This document shows positions 1-11,269 of a stretch of 64,000 nucleotides of DNA, one piece after another. A program made the translations under genes and the position numbers. Every line of letters begins with the position of its first letter. Position 1 is the first letter of the stretch. Source of the DNA: Raphanus sativus (Eukaryota; Streptophyta; Magnoliopsida; Brassicales; Brassicaceae); assembly GCF_000801105.2 (NCBI RefSeq), contig NC_079515.1, positions 39,875,920 to 39,939,919 of the forward strand. The letters are read 5' to 3'. Below the pieces are notes generated by a model. That model worked only from the letters and a program-made list of their open reading frames with translations. It was not told the DNA's origin and searched no databases.

Positions 1-438
1 ATGAGTTGATAATTAAATCAATGGAAGAAGTTGGAAACCTAGCAGAACAAGGTCGAACTGCATTGCTCAAAAAGGACCATCCCAAGCTCCTCGAACTCAT
101 GAACCGTAACTTCGACCTTCGGAGGTAATAATATATATCTGATTGCAGAAATCGGAAACCTACATACTCACTCACCTACATTACTCTCTGTACGTAGGAA
201 GATGTTTGGGGACGAATGCTTAGGAGCGATGAACATAGAGATGGTGGAAATTGCAAGGAGGGTTGGTGCAGCTTCAAAGTTCACTGGAAGTGGAGGAGCA
301 GTGGTGGTTTTCTGTCCTGACGGTCCATCTCAGGTGAAGCTTCTGGAAGAAGAATGCCGCAAATCGGGATTCATACTTGAGCCGGTCAAGATTGCGCCTT
401 CATGCTTGAATGATTCTGACATTCAAAGCCTTGGTTGA
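1..438 (+). CDS. GLCAK1: D-glucuronokinase, C-terminal part (gene starts left of window)
   Basis: Two exons are visible: 1-124 (codons in frame from base 3) and 198-438, joined by a GT-AG intron at 125-197 that splits an AGG codon. About 120 C-terminal residues can be read. They carry the TGSGGAVV glycine loop, the third conserved motif of GHMP small-molecule kinases. The family member with this ending is glucuronokinase, which phosphorylates free glucuronic acid at C1 with ATP in the cytosol, in the myo-inositol route to UDP-glucuronic acid for cell-wall sugars. The assignment rests on the motif, on my memory of the family ending, and on RGLG1 following directly as in Arabidopsis (At3g01640/At3g01650). 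The catalytic N-terminal half is outside the window, so intactness cannot be judged. Confidence 0.8.
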
Positions 439-1591
439 GTCTTCTTACAGCCTCAGTTACATTACACGTGAGCTTTTATGTTCTTAGTTCCATTGTTCTA
501 CGTCTTTGGTCTTTTCCTTGGTTTATTATATCCTCTAATCTTTTCTGTTTTGTTTTTTTCAACATACAGTTTTTCACGCTTTTTGTCAATTTTCTTGCTC
601 TTTCTTTTTCTTTTTGTGTACAACTATATATTACACAAATCTAAATATACATACATTATGAATAAAAAAAACTATAAACATTAAGAAATCATGTTGCAAG
701 AAACAAAAAAAAAAAATTCAATATTGCATTCCATATCTTTTTGTACACAACATGCATTTATGGGCCTGGGCTTTGAATGAAATATATAAAGTAGACATGA
801 AGACAAGAAAAAAAGAATGAAAAAGTCGGTCTGGGCTTTGAACTTCAGCAATAATATGCTGGGCCAACTTTTTCTATAAATATTGTTAGATTGATTAGAA
901 GTTTCCTCCTGTCTTACTGGATAAGAGGCCTTTTTAGTATAGATTAGGGATGATGTACATACTTTTTTTCTGAGTTGATGATTGAAACGTGAAAGTGAAA
1001 CATAAAACAATAAAGAGAAAAAGGTGGAGGTTAGATTAGATTGGTTTTTGAAAAAAAAGTTAGGCGAAGTATTATTTTGAATTAGAGTAGGGATTGGAAT
1101 ACATCCATTTGACCAACAAAGAGAGAGAGGAAGGGATATCTGTTGATGGCGTCGTCTTACTTGTCATGGTAGACGGAGTTTGACATATACTAAAAAGGTT
1201 GGGATTTTGTTTTTAAATCTAATTGTAGTTGTCAATCGATTTGATTAAAAGGTCAACTCCCACCACCACTATGGGGGAAAGGGGGGGGGATGATTTGGTG
1301 TAGTTTCTGACTTTATATTAGTTGGAACTTGGAAGGGGGAGGGTACGGTACACTCGTCGCCACCTTGTAGGCTTTTATCATGAAATATATTTGCTGTCGT
1401 CCAAAGTTGAATGGATCATTTATGTAGTAATTGAGTGGGTGATTAGTAGTCGTGATTGAATGAATCTCTTCTTCTTTTCATTCTTTTACAAGTTTCATTT
1501 AGACTCCCGCCGCCGCCTCCTATATGTTGTGTGTGTTTTCCCTTAGTTTATTTGTTTGTTTCTTTTAAAATCTGAGTAAAGTATTTTTTAG
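439..1591. other. Intergenic spacer: GLCAK1 3' end and RGLG1 promoter
   Basis: This is AT-rich spacer between two genes on the same strand. T-rich sequence after the first stop (about 440-670) is likely 3' UTR. A G-rich stretch at about 1264-1290 and a CCGCCGCCGCC tract near 1507-1517 lie in the probable promoter or leader of the next gene. Short open frames here have no coding character. Confidence 0.5.
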
Positions 1592-3902
1592 ATGGGAGGA
1601 GGGAATTCTAAAGAAGATTGGAGGCAAGAGCCGCCATCGTCATCATCAACAACAACAACAACATGGGCTTCTCATCAAAGTTATCCTCAGTCTGGACCTG
1701 GCAGCTACAACTATCCTCCTCCACCCTCTTTTTCTCCATCTCCTGCTCCCAGTTTTGGTGCTCAGCCGCCTCCTCCTCCTTATACTCAAGAGGAAGGCTA
1801 TGCTTATCCTTATCCTCCCCCACACCCTCCTCATCCTCCTACTGATACGAAGAAGTTTGATCGCAGGTATTCCAAAATATCCGATAACTACGCCTCTTTA
1901 CATCAGGTTTGCCTCTTTCCTTTTTGAAATTGTACACACAAAACACTTGGTGTTGAAATATGAATCTAGCTTGTCACTCACTCTGATGATTTACACAGGT
2001 GTCAGAGGCTCTAGGACGTGCAGGTCTTGAATCCTCTAATCTTATCCTCGGTATTGATTTCACCAAAAGCAATGAGTGGACAGGTTTTGTTTGGTTTGAG
2101 CTTTTTTTTTTCTTTCTTATATGACAAGGAGAAGACATGCTTGCTAGGCTAATCATCATCATCATCATCATCATCATTTGGTTTCTGTGCTGCTGCAGGC
2201 GCCAAGTCCTTTAATAAGAAAAGCTTGCATCATATCAGCACCTATACTCCCAATCCTTACGAGCAAGCTATCACTATCATTGGACGAACCTTAGCCTCCT
2301 TTGACGACGATAACTTAATCCCTTGTTTGGTTTTGGTGACGGTAACTCAATCACCCCCCCCCCCCCCCCCCCCCCCCCCACACTGCTTACTTGGTGTCTT
2401 TTGTTTATTTCAGATTATTAATTAATGGTCAAACATTTTACTCTCCTCCTACTCCTACTCCTAATCTCATCATCTCTTTTGGCAGCATCAACTCATGATC
2501 AAGACGTGTTTAGTTTCTATCCAGAGGGTCGATCCTCTAATGGATTTGAGCAAGTTTTGGCTCGCTACAGAGATATTGTCCCTAACCTTAAGCTCGCAGG
2601 TAGGTTTCTTTTTTGTTTTAAGCATTCTCTTATCTCCTTGTTAAACGAAAACTTTAAGTATCTAGAATCGTGTGTAATTGTATTTGTATTATTCAGGACC
2701 AACATCTTTTGCTCCCATCATTGAAATGGCGATGACAGTTGTTGAGCAGAGTAGTGGCCAATACCATGTGTTAGTGATCATAGCCGATGGACAGGTTAAT
2801 ATTTTAATTCCTAAGCTGTGATATGTGATACCTCTGATCTCTCTGTATCTAAGGATATCAATCAATCTCAGGTAACAAGAAGTGTGGATACGGAACATGG
2901 GCAGTTAAGTCCCCAGGAACAGAGGACTGTTGATGCAATTGTGAAAGCAAGGTTTGTGTGAATAATATCTACTACTACTACAGTACTTTGTGTTTCAATT
3001 TTATTTTCTTTTTTGTAGGTGTGTTAAGTAATTCGTTCCTTTTTCTTTTCTTTTGGTGTCGGTAGTACACTTCCTTTGTCAATAGTGTTAGTCGGGGTGG
3101 GGGATGGACCATGGGACATGATGCAGGAATTTGATGATAACATACCTTCCCGAGCTTTTGATAACTTCCAAGTAACATTACCTCCCTTTTTCTTTGTTTT
3201 TTTCATCTCGTTAACATAATTGATTTGATTCTTCCGTTTTGCCCCATCTCTCTTTTTTTTTTTTCATCTGTTTATAGTTTGTGAACTTCACTGAGATCAT
3301 GTCAAAGAACAAAGAGCAGTCTCGAAAGGAGACGGAGTTCGCACTCTCTGCTCTCATGGAGATTCCTCCACAGTACAAAGCCACCATCGAGCTTGGCCTT
3401 TTAGGGTAACTAGTTAACCAAACAAAAAAAAAAAAGGCAAAAACTTTGAAACGGCTACGAAATTTGTTTATCAACTTTAGTCTTCTTGTCCTCCTGGCAT
3501 ATTTTGCAGGCGAAGAAATGGGAGTATCCCAGAGAGAATCCCACTTCCACCTCCGGCGGTACTGCAGAGTGGAGCAACATTCTTCAAGCCGTCACCAATA
3601 CAGAGTTATGAACCGAGTGTACCTACTTTTCCGATGGAGAGCAAGAATATGACCAGCAGTATGGACGACAACCAGGTAAATATTAGAAACGTCGACTCTG
3701 TTCCAAAAATGAAAAGTTTGAAATACTCTTAAATTGGGTTTGTTAATATGCCCTGTGAACGCAGCTATGCCCGATATGTCTGAGCAATCCTAAAAACATG
3801 GCCTTTGGTTGCGGCCATCAGACATGTTGTGAATGCGGTCCAGGCCTTAAGGTGTGTCCTATTTGCCGTGCACCCATCCACACCAGAATTAAGCTCTACT
3901 AA
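1592..3902 (+). CDS. RGLG1: Copine/vWA-RING E3 ubiquitin ligase, RGLG1-like (one-base frameshift in exon 3)
   Basis: Ten exons: 1592-1906, 1999-2083, 2199-2341, 2486-2599, 2697-2794, 2872-2951, 3066-3171, 3278-3405, 3510-3675, 3765-3902. The start MGGGNS fits N-myristoylation (Gly2). A Pro/Tyr-rich leader precedes the copine (vWA-like) domain, which begins near [17 protein letters not shown]. The C-terminal RING (CPIC, then [14 protein letters not shown]) ends in IKLY. RGLG proteins are plasma-membrane E3 ligases that build Lys63-linked ubiquitin chains and act in auxin, ABA and drought signalling (family knowledge). The odd point is exon 3: its end should read IPCFGFGD, but one base is missing near 2327. 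The exon is 143 nt where splice phases need 144, and as written translation would stop at 2733-2735. Every other exon junction keeps phase. The repaired length would be about 457 residues. An assembly error is the simplest explanation; a recent null allele is the alternative. Confidence 0.9.
2152..2177. repeat. (ATC)n microsatellite in RGLG1 intron 2
   Basis: About nine copies of ATC lie in the intron between exons 2 and 3. They make the poly-methionine or poly-aspartate frames seen there, which are not genes. Confidence 0.9.
2354..2379. repeat. Homopolymer of 26 C in RGLG1 intron 3
   Basis: A run of 26 cytosines sits 12 bases inside the intron that begins at 2342. Long poly-C is rare in plant DNA and hard to sequence, and it lies about 30 bp from the one-base frameshift in exon 3. 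Confidence 0.95.
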
Positions 3903-4961
3903 ATGCACCAACTCTAGGCTCCATCCTCTTCAAATATATTTCACAACTTTCTTGTTAAAAAAAAAACAAAATGTTCTTTTGTTCTTTGATTGAATTCAGA
4001 AACTTAGCTGTTCTGTTGTCTCTTTAGCTACTTTGCTTGGGTTGCAAGTTTGATTTTCTGTTGATTGATTGATCTGTCGAAAGATGCTTTGCTTGCTTCT
4101 GTATTATCTATCATTTCCAACCCGTACAAGTCTAGCTAAAATACCCAATACAAGGCCCATTGGCACTAGATATATTCAGACTATTCCTTTCTTCTCCAAA
4201 TCAGAAAAAATGGTCACTTTCTTTCTACTTTGATTCTTATCTTCTACCAAGGCTTTTCCTTTTATAGAAAACAAAAACCAGAAAAATACTTTTATGGATT
4301 CTCTTCGATTCAACCTACAACAATCCTCCAATTCAACTCAACCCCATCTGACCAAGAGTCACTAACATATCTAACAAAACCACTGAAAACTATACGTTAC
4401 CAATTATCCTCTCTGCCCGTAAGATCCAAAACTTAGTACTCAACAACGAAGGGCAGACCGAACTTAACGTCGATCCCTGACTGTGAATTCTATTCATACC
4501 CACAGGAAACAGTGCATGAGCTGAGAGACTTGAGACACATGCCATACCAATAAACATGTGAAAATTAATAATATAGATACTAGTAGGTAGATTCATGGAG
4601 AATGAACACTATCCAAGCAAGGTAGCTATTGTCCCTTGCAACGTGTATCATGTTGTCTTCTTTTTTAATTTATATTAATCTTCATCATCAAAACAAAAAT
4701 AAAAGTGAGCAGAGTAGAAGAAACTGTATATGGAAGTGTCAAAGACACAAAACACAAGTGTTGAACCAAAGACAAAGCAAAGAAGTTGATTCAAAGTTGC
4801 CTCTCTTTCTTTTCTTTTCTTTTTTTTCTGGGGTTCAATACCTTTTAACCTAAATATATATATACACACATGGATACTAACCCAAGCATTCACCACAAAC
4901 ACATCGTATACTTCACTTCACATATCGATTTTTCTTCTTCAACCGCTACCTCCTCGCCAAG
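3903..4961. promoter_or_regulatory. Spacer and promoter of the SEO gene
   Basis: Same-strand spacer. A TATA-rich stretch (TAAATATATATATA, about 4852-4864) lies about 100 bp before the SEO start codon and is a fair core-promoter candidate. The methyltransferase gene expected here from Arabidopsis order (At3g01660) is not present. I see no other gene. Confidence 0.5.
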
Positions 4962-7900
4962 ATGGCCCAACGCTTCCAGTTGAACCCAAAGCCCTTCACT
5001 GACCCACCTGCCGATCCTCTCAAAAGGGTCTCTCTGATCCCAAGATCTGCCCAGGAGAAGCTGGCTGCTGATAACTTAGGCGAGAGTAGGCGTCCCTTAG
5101 CCCCTAGAACTCACGAAGACAAACCCTTTGGTGAACATTCAGATGCTCTCCAGCATCACAATATTGCTGCTCCTCCACATAATAATAATAATAATAATAA
5201 GGTGATGGATCATGAGGCCGAGAAGAATATCGGTTCTGTAGTCCCTAAGACCGCCGCGCATCATCCTCATTCATCTGAGGATCTCCACGATGCAAACAGT
5301 AGACATTCCTTGGTTCCGAGATCACTAGGTCACAACTCCCTGGGTGGAAGATTTGGACCTGGAAAGAACCAAGCTTTCCAGAGAAATGGGAGACCCGTGT
5401 TTTCACTTTCTGATGACCGAGTGATGGCTGACAGAGTCTTGAAGACTCATAGTCCAGACATGGTCTTCTTTGATGTCAAATCGCTTCTCTCCGTTGTTGA
5501 TGACATCTTCAACTCTTACGTCCCATCCATTGACTCCTCCTCCTCTGCTTCTAAGGTTTTCTTTTGTTTCTTGCTCCACAATTAATCCCACCATTTTCGA
5601 GATTATAAATATTTTTAAACTTTTTGCAGCCGTCACTGGTGTTCAAGGACTACGCTGATCATACCTCCTTTGCAACTTTCGCTGACCTCATCGATCAAAT
5701 CACTTGCGAGGTATAAATAAATATACTCATATGAAGCTTTCTTGTTTTAACTAGTATGTGATTTCATACTCTAAAAAAAAATAGTATCAAATGTCAGATC
5801 GAGTGCAAGTGTCTTCATGGCGGTGATTCTCACGGCGGCATGATGACATCAGGGCTTCATTTAGACAGCCGCAACACGACGACGTTCTCTGTTCTGTCCC
5901 TTGTCTCCAAATACCGTTGGGATGCTAAGCTAGTCCTTGTCCTAGCCGCTTTGGCCGTGAAATATGGCGTTTTTCTCCTCCTTGCGGAAACATACGCAAC
6001 AAATCAGCTAACTAAATCTCTGGCACTCATCAAACAGCTCCCTAGCATCTTCTCTAGGCAGAACGCGTTGCACCAGCGTCTCGACAAGACCAGGATTCTG
6101 ATGCAAGACATGGTTGATCTCACCACTACCATCATCCGGATCTATGAACTCCCACCTAACCATATCACTGCTGCGTTTACCGATCATATTCCCACCGCGG
6201 TTTACTGGATTCTCCGCAGTGTTCTGATCTGCGTTTCTCATATCAGCGGGGCCAGCGGTTTCAAGCAGGAGTAAGTACACTTTTTTTTTCTTTGTGATTT
6301 CGAAGCTTTCTTGACCTGCAAGAAAACAGTTTAAAAATTACTCATCTGGGGTTTTCAGCCAAGTCATGTCGTTTATGGAAGTTTCGGAGATACATGAGAA
6401 TAGTGAGAGGCTTAGGAAGATCAATGCTTACCTGCTTGAACAACTCGAGAAGAGTCACCTCACCATTGGTAAAAATAATAATAATATATATATATATATA
6501 TATATATTTGTTTTAAGCTCTCTTTTTTGCTCTTTGTTTGTCTGATCTCTTAAGCTCTATGTTACAGAGGAAGGTATAGTTGAAGAAGAGTACCAAGAAC
6601 TCATTCAGACGTTCACTACTATCATTCACGTTGACGTTGTTCCTCCTCTCCTTCGTCTTCTCAGACCTATTGATTTTCTTTACCATGGAGCTGGTGATTC
6701 AAAGAGACGTGTAAACACCAATACCACTAAATCTCTTTCTATACAATCTATCTCTCTCTCTCTCTTTCATCACATGCTCTGTTTTGAATCATTAAACAGG
6801 TTGGGATCAACGTGCTCACCCAAAAGCACGTGCTGCTTCTAATATCAGACCTAGAAAACATCGAAAAAGAGCTCTACATTCTGGAATCCCTCTACACGGA
6901 AGCATGGCAGCAATCATTCGAGATTCTATGGGTTCCAGTTCAAGATTTATGGACAGACGCTCATGATGCCAAGTTCGAGTCACTTCATTTCAACATGAAG
7001 TGGTACGTTCTTGGAGAGCCTCGTAAGTTAAGAAGAGCTGCGGTAAGGTTCATGAGAGAATGGTGGGGATTCAAGAACAGATCTATACTCGTTGCACTTG
7101 ATCCCAAAGGCCAAGTTATGTCCACTAACGCTTTCCCCATGGTCTGGATCTGGCAAACATTCGCGTATCCCTTCACCACCTCAAGGGAACATGACTTATG
7201 GAGTGAACAGGAGTGGAATCTTGAGTTCTTGATTGATGGCACTGATCCCCACTCCCTCAACCAGGTTTCCTTTGAAGAAAAACACATCTGTTGTTTATGA
7301 AATCATGTTTCTTGTGTCACAAGTAATTTGCAGGAGATGAGTAATTTTTTATTGTTTTTTCTTTATATCAGCTTGTTGAGGGAAAATACATATGTTTATA
7401 TGGTGGAGAAGACATGCAATGGATCAGGAACTTCACTAGTCTGTGGCGTAGTGTCGCAAAAGCAGCAAACATTCAAATCGAGATGGTTTATGTTGGAAAA
7501 AGAAACCCTAAGAATGGAATCCAGCCGATAATCAATACAATCCGAGAAGAAAACCTCAGCCATACATTGCCGGACTTGTTTCAGATCTGGTTTTTCTGGA
7601 CAAGGGTAGAGAGCATGTGGGAGTCGAAACAAAGGATGCTTAGAGCCCAAAGAACAAAAGGTCGACAAGGGTTTAAAGAAGAGGAAAAAGACCTTGTTCT
7701 TCAAGAAATTGTTGCTTTACTAGGCTTTGGAGGAGAAGGAGATGGCTGGGGACTGGTGAGTAAAACTGCAGACTTGATGGTTCGAGCCAAGGGGAACTTG
7801 TTTTCCAAGGGTTTGTCCGAATTCAACGAATGGGAAGTCAACATTCCCACACATGGTTTTCTGAAAGCACTCAACGATCATCTCTTGATGCGTCTTCCAC

Positions 7901-8022
7901 AACACCACTGCACAAGGTTCATGCTTCCTGAGACCGCTGGGATTATACCTGATGAGGTGGAGTGCACCGAGTGCCGTAGGACCATGGAAAAGTATTACTT
8001 GTACCAATGCTGCCTTGAGTAA
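4962..8022 (+). CDS. SEOR2: Sieve element occlusion protein (phloem P-protein, SEO family)
   Basis: Seven exons with consistent phases: 4962-5555, 5630-5710, 5798-6270, 6359-6468, 6568-6710, 6800-7264, 7372-8022, giving 838 residues. SEO proteins form the filaments that collect in sieve elements and can plug sieve plates after wounding. The SEO_N domain begins around DDRVMADRVLKTHSPDM. The middle has the thioredoxin-fold-like region (EILWVPVQDLW). The SEO_C end carries the family's Cys-rich signature CTECRRTMEKYYLYQCC. The N-terminal extension of about 150 residues repeats SLIPRS/SLVPRS-like blocks and has an Asn run. Arabidopsis has two tandem genes here (At3g01670, At3g01680). Only one is present, and the long N-terminus suggests the At3g01670 (SEOa/SEOR2) type. 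That choice is an inference. Confidence 0.88.
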
Positions 8023-8656
8023 GGGGACCATGCTGATCTGGAAGCTTCTTAATAAAACCAAAGTTCATCTCTTTTTTTTTTCTCGTTCAGTTAAATATAC
8101 TTGTTGTATTTCTCTACTTCATTCATGTGGTTGTTGCTGCTGCTGCTGCTGCTTCTGGTCTATGAAAGCAGAATCTTTGTACTGAAATTTGTGTGTTTAT
8201 GATTTGGATAATAATAAAAAATTTATGTATTTGTAGCCAACTCTTATTTTTTTAAAGTTGATTAATATTTTTTTTTCCAAGTTAAGCTTCCAAAAACATC
8301 AATTCCATACATCAATACTGTTTATTTTTTTTCAAAACAGTAGGGCGTATTTTTCCTATGTTTTCCAAACTGTACCTTTATCAAATTTAGTATTTGATAA
8401 TCTAATTATAGAATATAAGAGTTTGCTACAAATATATGAAACAGACAAATTTTCTAAAATAAGGCTATGGATCTCCATTATTCTCTCAAATCCGTGGGGT
8501 TTTCCTAAAATATCTCACCACTGAAAACATATAAATCCAACACATTGTCGTCTTAGGTTTCTTCATCTAAAGCTTTAGCAGTATTAAGAAAATAAATAAA
8601 TAATACATACTGCTTAAGCTTTGGAACACCTTCAATCCTTTTTACAAAAAAGAAAA
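8023..8656 (+). promoter_or_regulatory. SEO 3' UTR and AGP11 promoter with TATA box
   Basis: AATAAA-like poly(A) signals follow the SEO stop (about 8049 and 8211), with a short (GCT)n near 8133-8150. TATAAAT at 8530-8536 lies about 120 bp before the AGP11 ATG and is a good TATA candidate. Confidence 0.55.
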
Positions 8657-9067
8657 ATGGCACGTCAATTTGTAGTATTTGGTCTATTGGCTTTGGTGGT
8701 GGCCACCGCATTCGCTGCTGAGGCACCCTCAGCTGCTCCCACCGCCTCCCCTACCAAGGCACCCGCCACCAAGGCACCGGCTGCTGCACCCAAATCCTCC
8801 ACCTCAGCATCCGCACCCAAAGCATCGTCCCCTGTGGCAGAGGAACCAACAGCCGAAGACGATTACACAGGAAACAGCCCCACTGAATCTGTCGAGGGAC
8901 CCACCGTCTCCTCCCCACCAGCTCCTACCCCAGAGGCTTCTGCTGATGGACCATCATCCGATGCACCCACCCCTGGCCCCGAGGTACTTGATGGCAGCGC
9001 CACTAACGTGAAGCTCTCCATCGCCGGCACTGTCGCCGCCCTCGGATTCTTCTTCTTCTCTCTCTAA
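8657..9067 (+). CDS. AGP11: Classical arabinogalactan protein AGP11 (pollen)
   Basis: A single exon of 136 residues, starting at the first ATG downstream of the TATA box. It has a textbook classical AGP plan: signal peptide (MARQFVVFGLLALVVATAFA), a mature body dominated by Ala-Pro, Ser-Pro and Thr-Pro dipeptides for hydroxylation and arabinogalactan addition, a short acidic break (AEEPTAEDDYTG), and a C-terminal hydrophobic tail after DGSATN that signals GPI anchoring. AGP11, with its paralog AGP6, acts at the pollen and pollen-tube surface in Arabidopsis. Length and tail match my memory of AGP11 (At3g01700), and the neighbours agree. Confidence 0.88.
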   Translation: MARQFVVFGLLALVVATAFAAEAPSAAPTASPTKAPATKAPAAAPKSSTSASAPKASSPVAEEPTAEDDYTGNSPTESVEGPTVSSPPAPTPEASADGPSSDAPTPGPEVLDGSATNVKLSIAGTVAALGFFFFSL

Positions 9068-9520
9068 GAAGTTTGTTTTTTTTTAAAAAAAAACGACAAC
9101 CTTGTTTGGGACGAATCATATGACTGACTTTGTGTGACCAAATCTTACTTATATGCCAATTGTTATCAAAAGATTAAACGGACCTATTATTAATTAAATT
9201 AATTATACTACTAATATGTTCTTGTAACATTTTTTTTATGCTTTGTCTACGTAGTTTCCAGTTTGTTTTGTGGTTTTTTAAAAGAGAGAGGGGAAAAAGA
9301 TATAAAGAACACAAAATTACAAAACGTTAATACAAATGATCAAATCCAATGTGTCTCTTTGTAAACTTAAAAGAGAAAGAAAAAAAAAAGAGTAGTTGAA
9401 GGATTCCAGACAGACAGAAATCCTCCTCCATACACAGGCGCTAAGACTGCGCAATATAATAACAACAATTCATATCTCCGAAAGATGTATGATTTTATCT
9501 TTTTAACATCTCTCTGCTTG
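9068..9520. other. Convergent 3' spacer between AGP11 and the TPX2-family gene
   Basis: AT-rich tail-to-tail spacer holding the 3' UTRs of both genes. No further feature is seen. Confidence 0.5.
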
Positions 9521-11269
9521 CTACCGTAACAGAGCCTACAAAAAGACAGAAAACAGAACTTTATCAGACAGACACGAAACAAAAATGTATTATCTTTTTA
9601 TCAACTTCTTTGGCATACATTTAAAAAAATTAAAAGATGAGCTTATTTATTATACCTTGTTAGTTTGGTCAGTGGATTTAGGTCTCTGTTTGTAGAAATT
9701 TGGAAGTGGCTTTGCCTTGAAGCATAGCCTTTGCCGTAGTTTACTTTCTTTGTTCCCCACACTCCTCCTCTCTTCCTCCTTCTCCTCCTCCATGGCTTTG
9801 AATTTCTCCTCTAGCTTCTGAAACACATCAAGAAGCCCATTTACAAATAATTGTACACGGCAAGATGAAAGCGTAGAAACCAAGAAAGGAAAAGAAAAAA
9901 AAAACTTGCCTTTTTTCTTCTCTCGGCTCTCTCCTCTGTTCTTAAGCCAAACGGTGTGAAACAGCTCGGTGTCCTGCAAATAAAACACGGACACAAATTA
10001 TGCATTTAAGCTGCTGAGGTAATTATTCAATTTTGATTGATTATTAAAGAAGAGTTCTTACTCTGCAGGGAGGAAATTCCACCTTCCTCGACCTGTCTTG
10101 GTAGAAGAAGAACCATGACCTGTTTTCCCTCTGCACTTACTGTTTTAACACCTCCTCATGATTACTTCTCTAACCCACACATCAAGCAAGAAGGTTCTAA
10201 TTAAGGCAGTGTTTTTTTACCTTGTGTTGTTACTAGACAAAGGTGTGGGTGTGGACAAAGAAGAGTCCTCCACAATTCCCTTTGTAGACACCTACAAAGA
10301 CAGAACATAAGAAGGCACTCTTCTTGGTTATACGCCCTAACGTAAAACACTCTCTTTTTATTTATTTTAAGAACCTTGGTTGATGGTGTCCGGAGAGGAG
10401 TTTTGCATTCTTTGGTTAGCTTAGAAGAAGAAACTCTTGATGATGATCCATCAATCTTCCTTATGATGGACACCAACCTATTGAACTCTTTTGCAGGTGT
10501 GAAATTGTAAGAGGAGCTGCTAGGCTTTTTTTTGACTTGGAGTCCTCTCCGATATATTATTGAGCTTAGAGACGAGTCTCGGTGGTTTTGTACCGCTCTT
10601 TGGTTGTGCTTCTTTTGATTTCTTCTTCTGCAAACAAGTGTAACAGATGAAGAAAACTTTATATCATCAACACTAGTAATTAGAAAACTTTATACCTTAA
10701 GCATCATCGTCATAGGCGTCTTTTGTTCTTCTTCAACGGTAGTAGAGCCTTTGCCATTAATCTCTGGCTGCTTCTTCCCACGGTTCTCTTTCTCATCACA
10801 CCTGCTTACTTTTTCTGCAACTACCTTCGTATCAGCATCTAAAGAACCGGGTCTGATTCTTGGAATCTCAAGAACCGGGTCTGATTCTTTCTTTCCTCCG
10901 CCATTGATAACTTCTTGAAGCAACAGTGCCTCTTCGGCAGCAGCTTTTCTTGCAGCAGCGAGTTTCTTGTAGTGAGCTTCGAAGAAGGCTTTCTTCTGAG
11001 CCACAGACCCTGGCCTCGAGTATCTCTCTGCCTCCGCCACATAACGGTTCTGTGTGGGGAATGATGACCATTTCTCCCAATCAAGTTTCTCAGACATGAA
11101 TCTCCCAAAGGACACTGACTGTCCTAAACCACCAACAGAATCTCCCTGTTGTTACACAACAAGATACATCTTTGTTACAAATCTCTTTAAGCAAATAAAC
11201 TGATAGAAAAGCAAGAACCTGTGGAGCTGCGTATGAGAATGGCTGCATGAGGCAAGCAGATTCTCCCAT
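9521..11269 (-). CDS. TPX2-family (WVD2-like) microtubule-associated protein, frameshift in exon 3
   Basis: Minus-strand exons in coding order: 11269-11219, 11145-10696, 10627-10375, 10291-10221, 10130-10062, 9973-9910, 9817-9656, 9535-9521. The start MGESACLMQPFSYAAP and the following SVSFGRFMSEKLDWEKWSSF are typical of WAVE-DAMPENED2-like proteins. FGLRTEERAERRKK joined to KLEEKF is the TPX2 KLEEK core, which binds and bundles microtubules. Position fits At3g01710. Exon 3 carries an 8-A run (plus-strand T at 10526-10533). Its length of 253 nt breaks phase, and an in-frame TAG at 10520-10522 follows at once. Seven A would restore KPSSSSYNFTPAKEF and a protein of about 377 residues. Intron 6 uses a GC donor (AAAAAG|GCAAGT). 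The last exon is only 15 nt and is the least certain part. Confidence 0.82.

Noticed and set aside
9910..9973. Suspected further frameshift in TPX2-family exon 6
   Set aside because: Re-reading gives AERRKK and correct phase when the GC donor is used, so no indel is needed.
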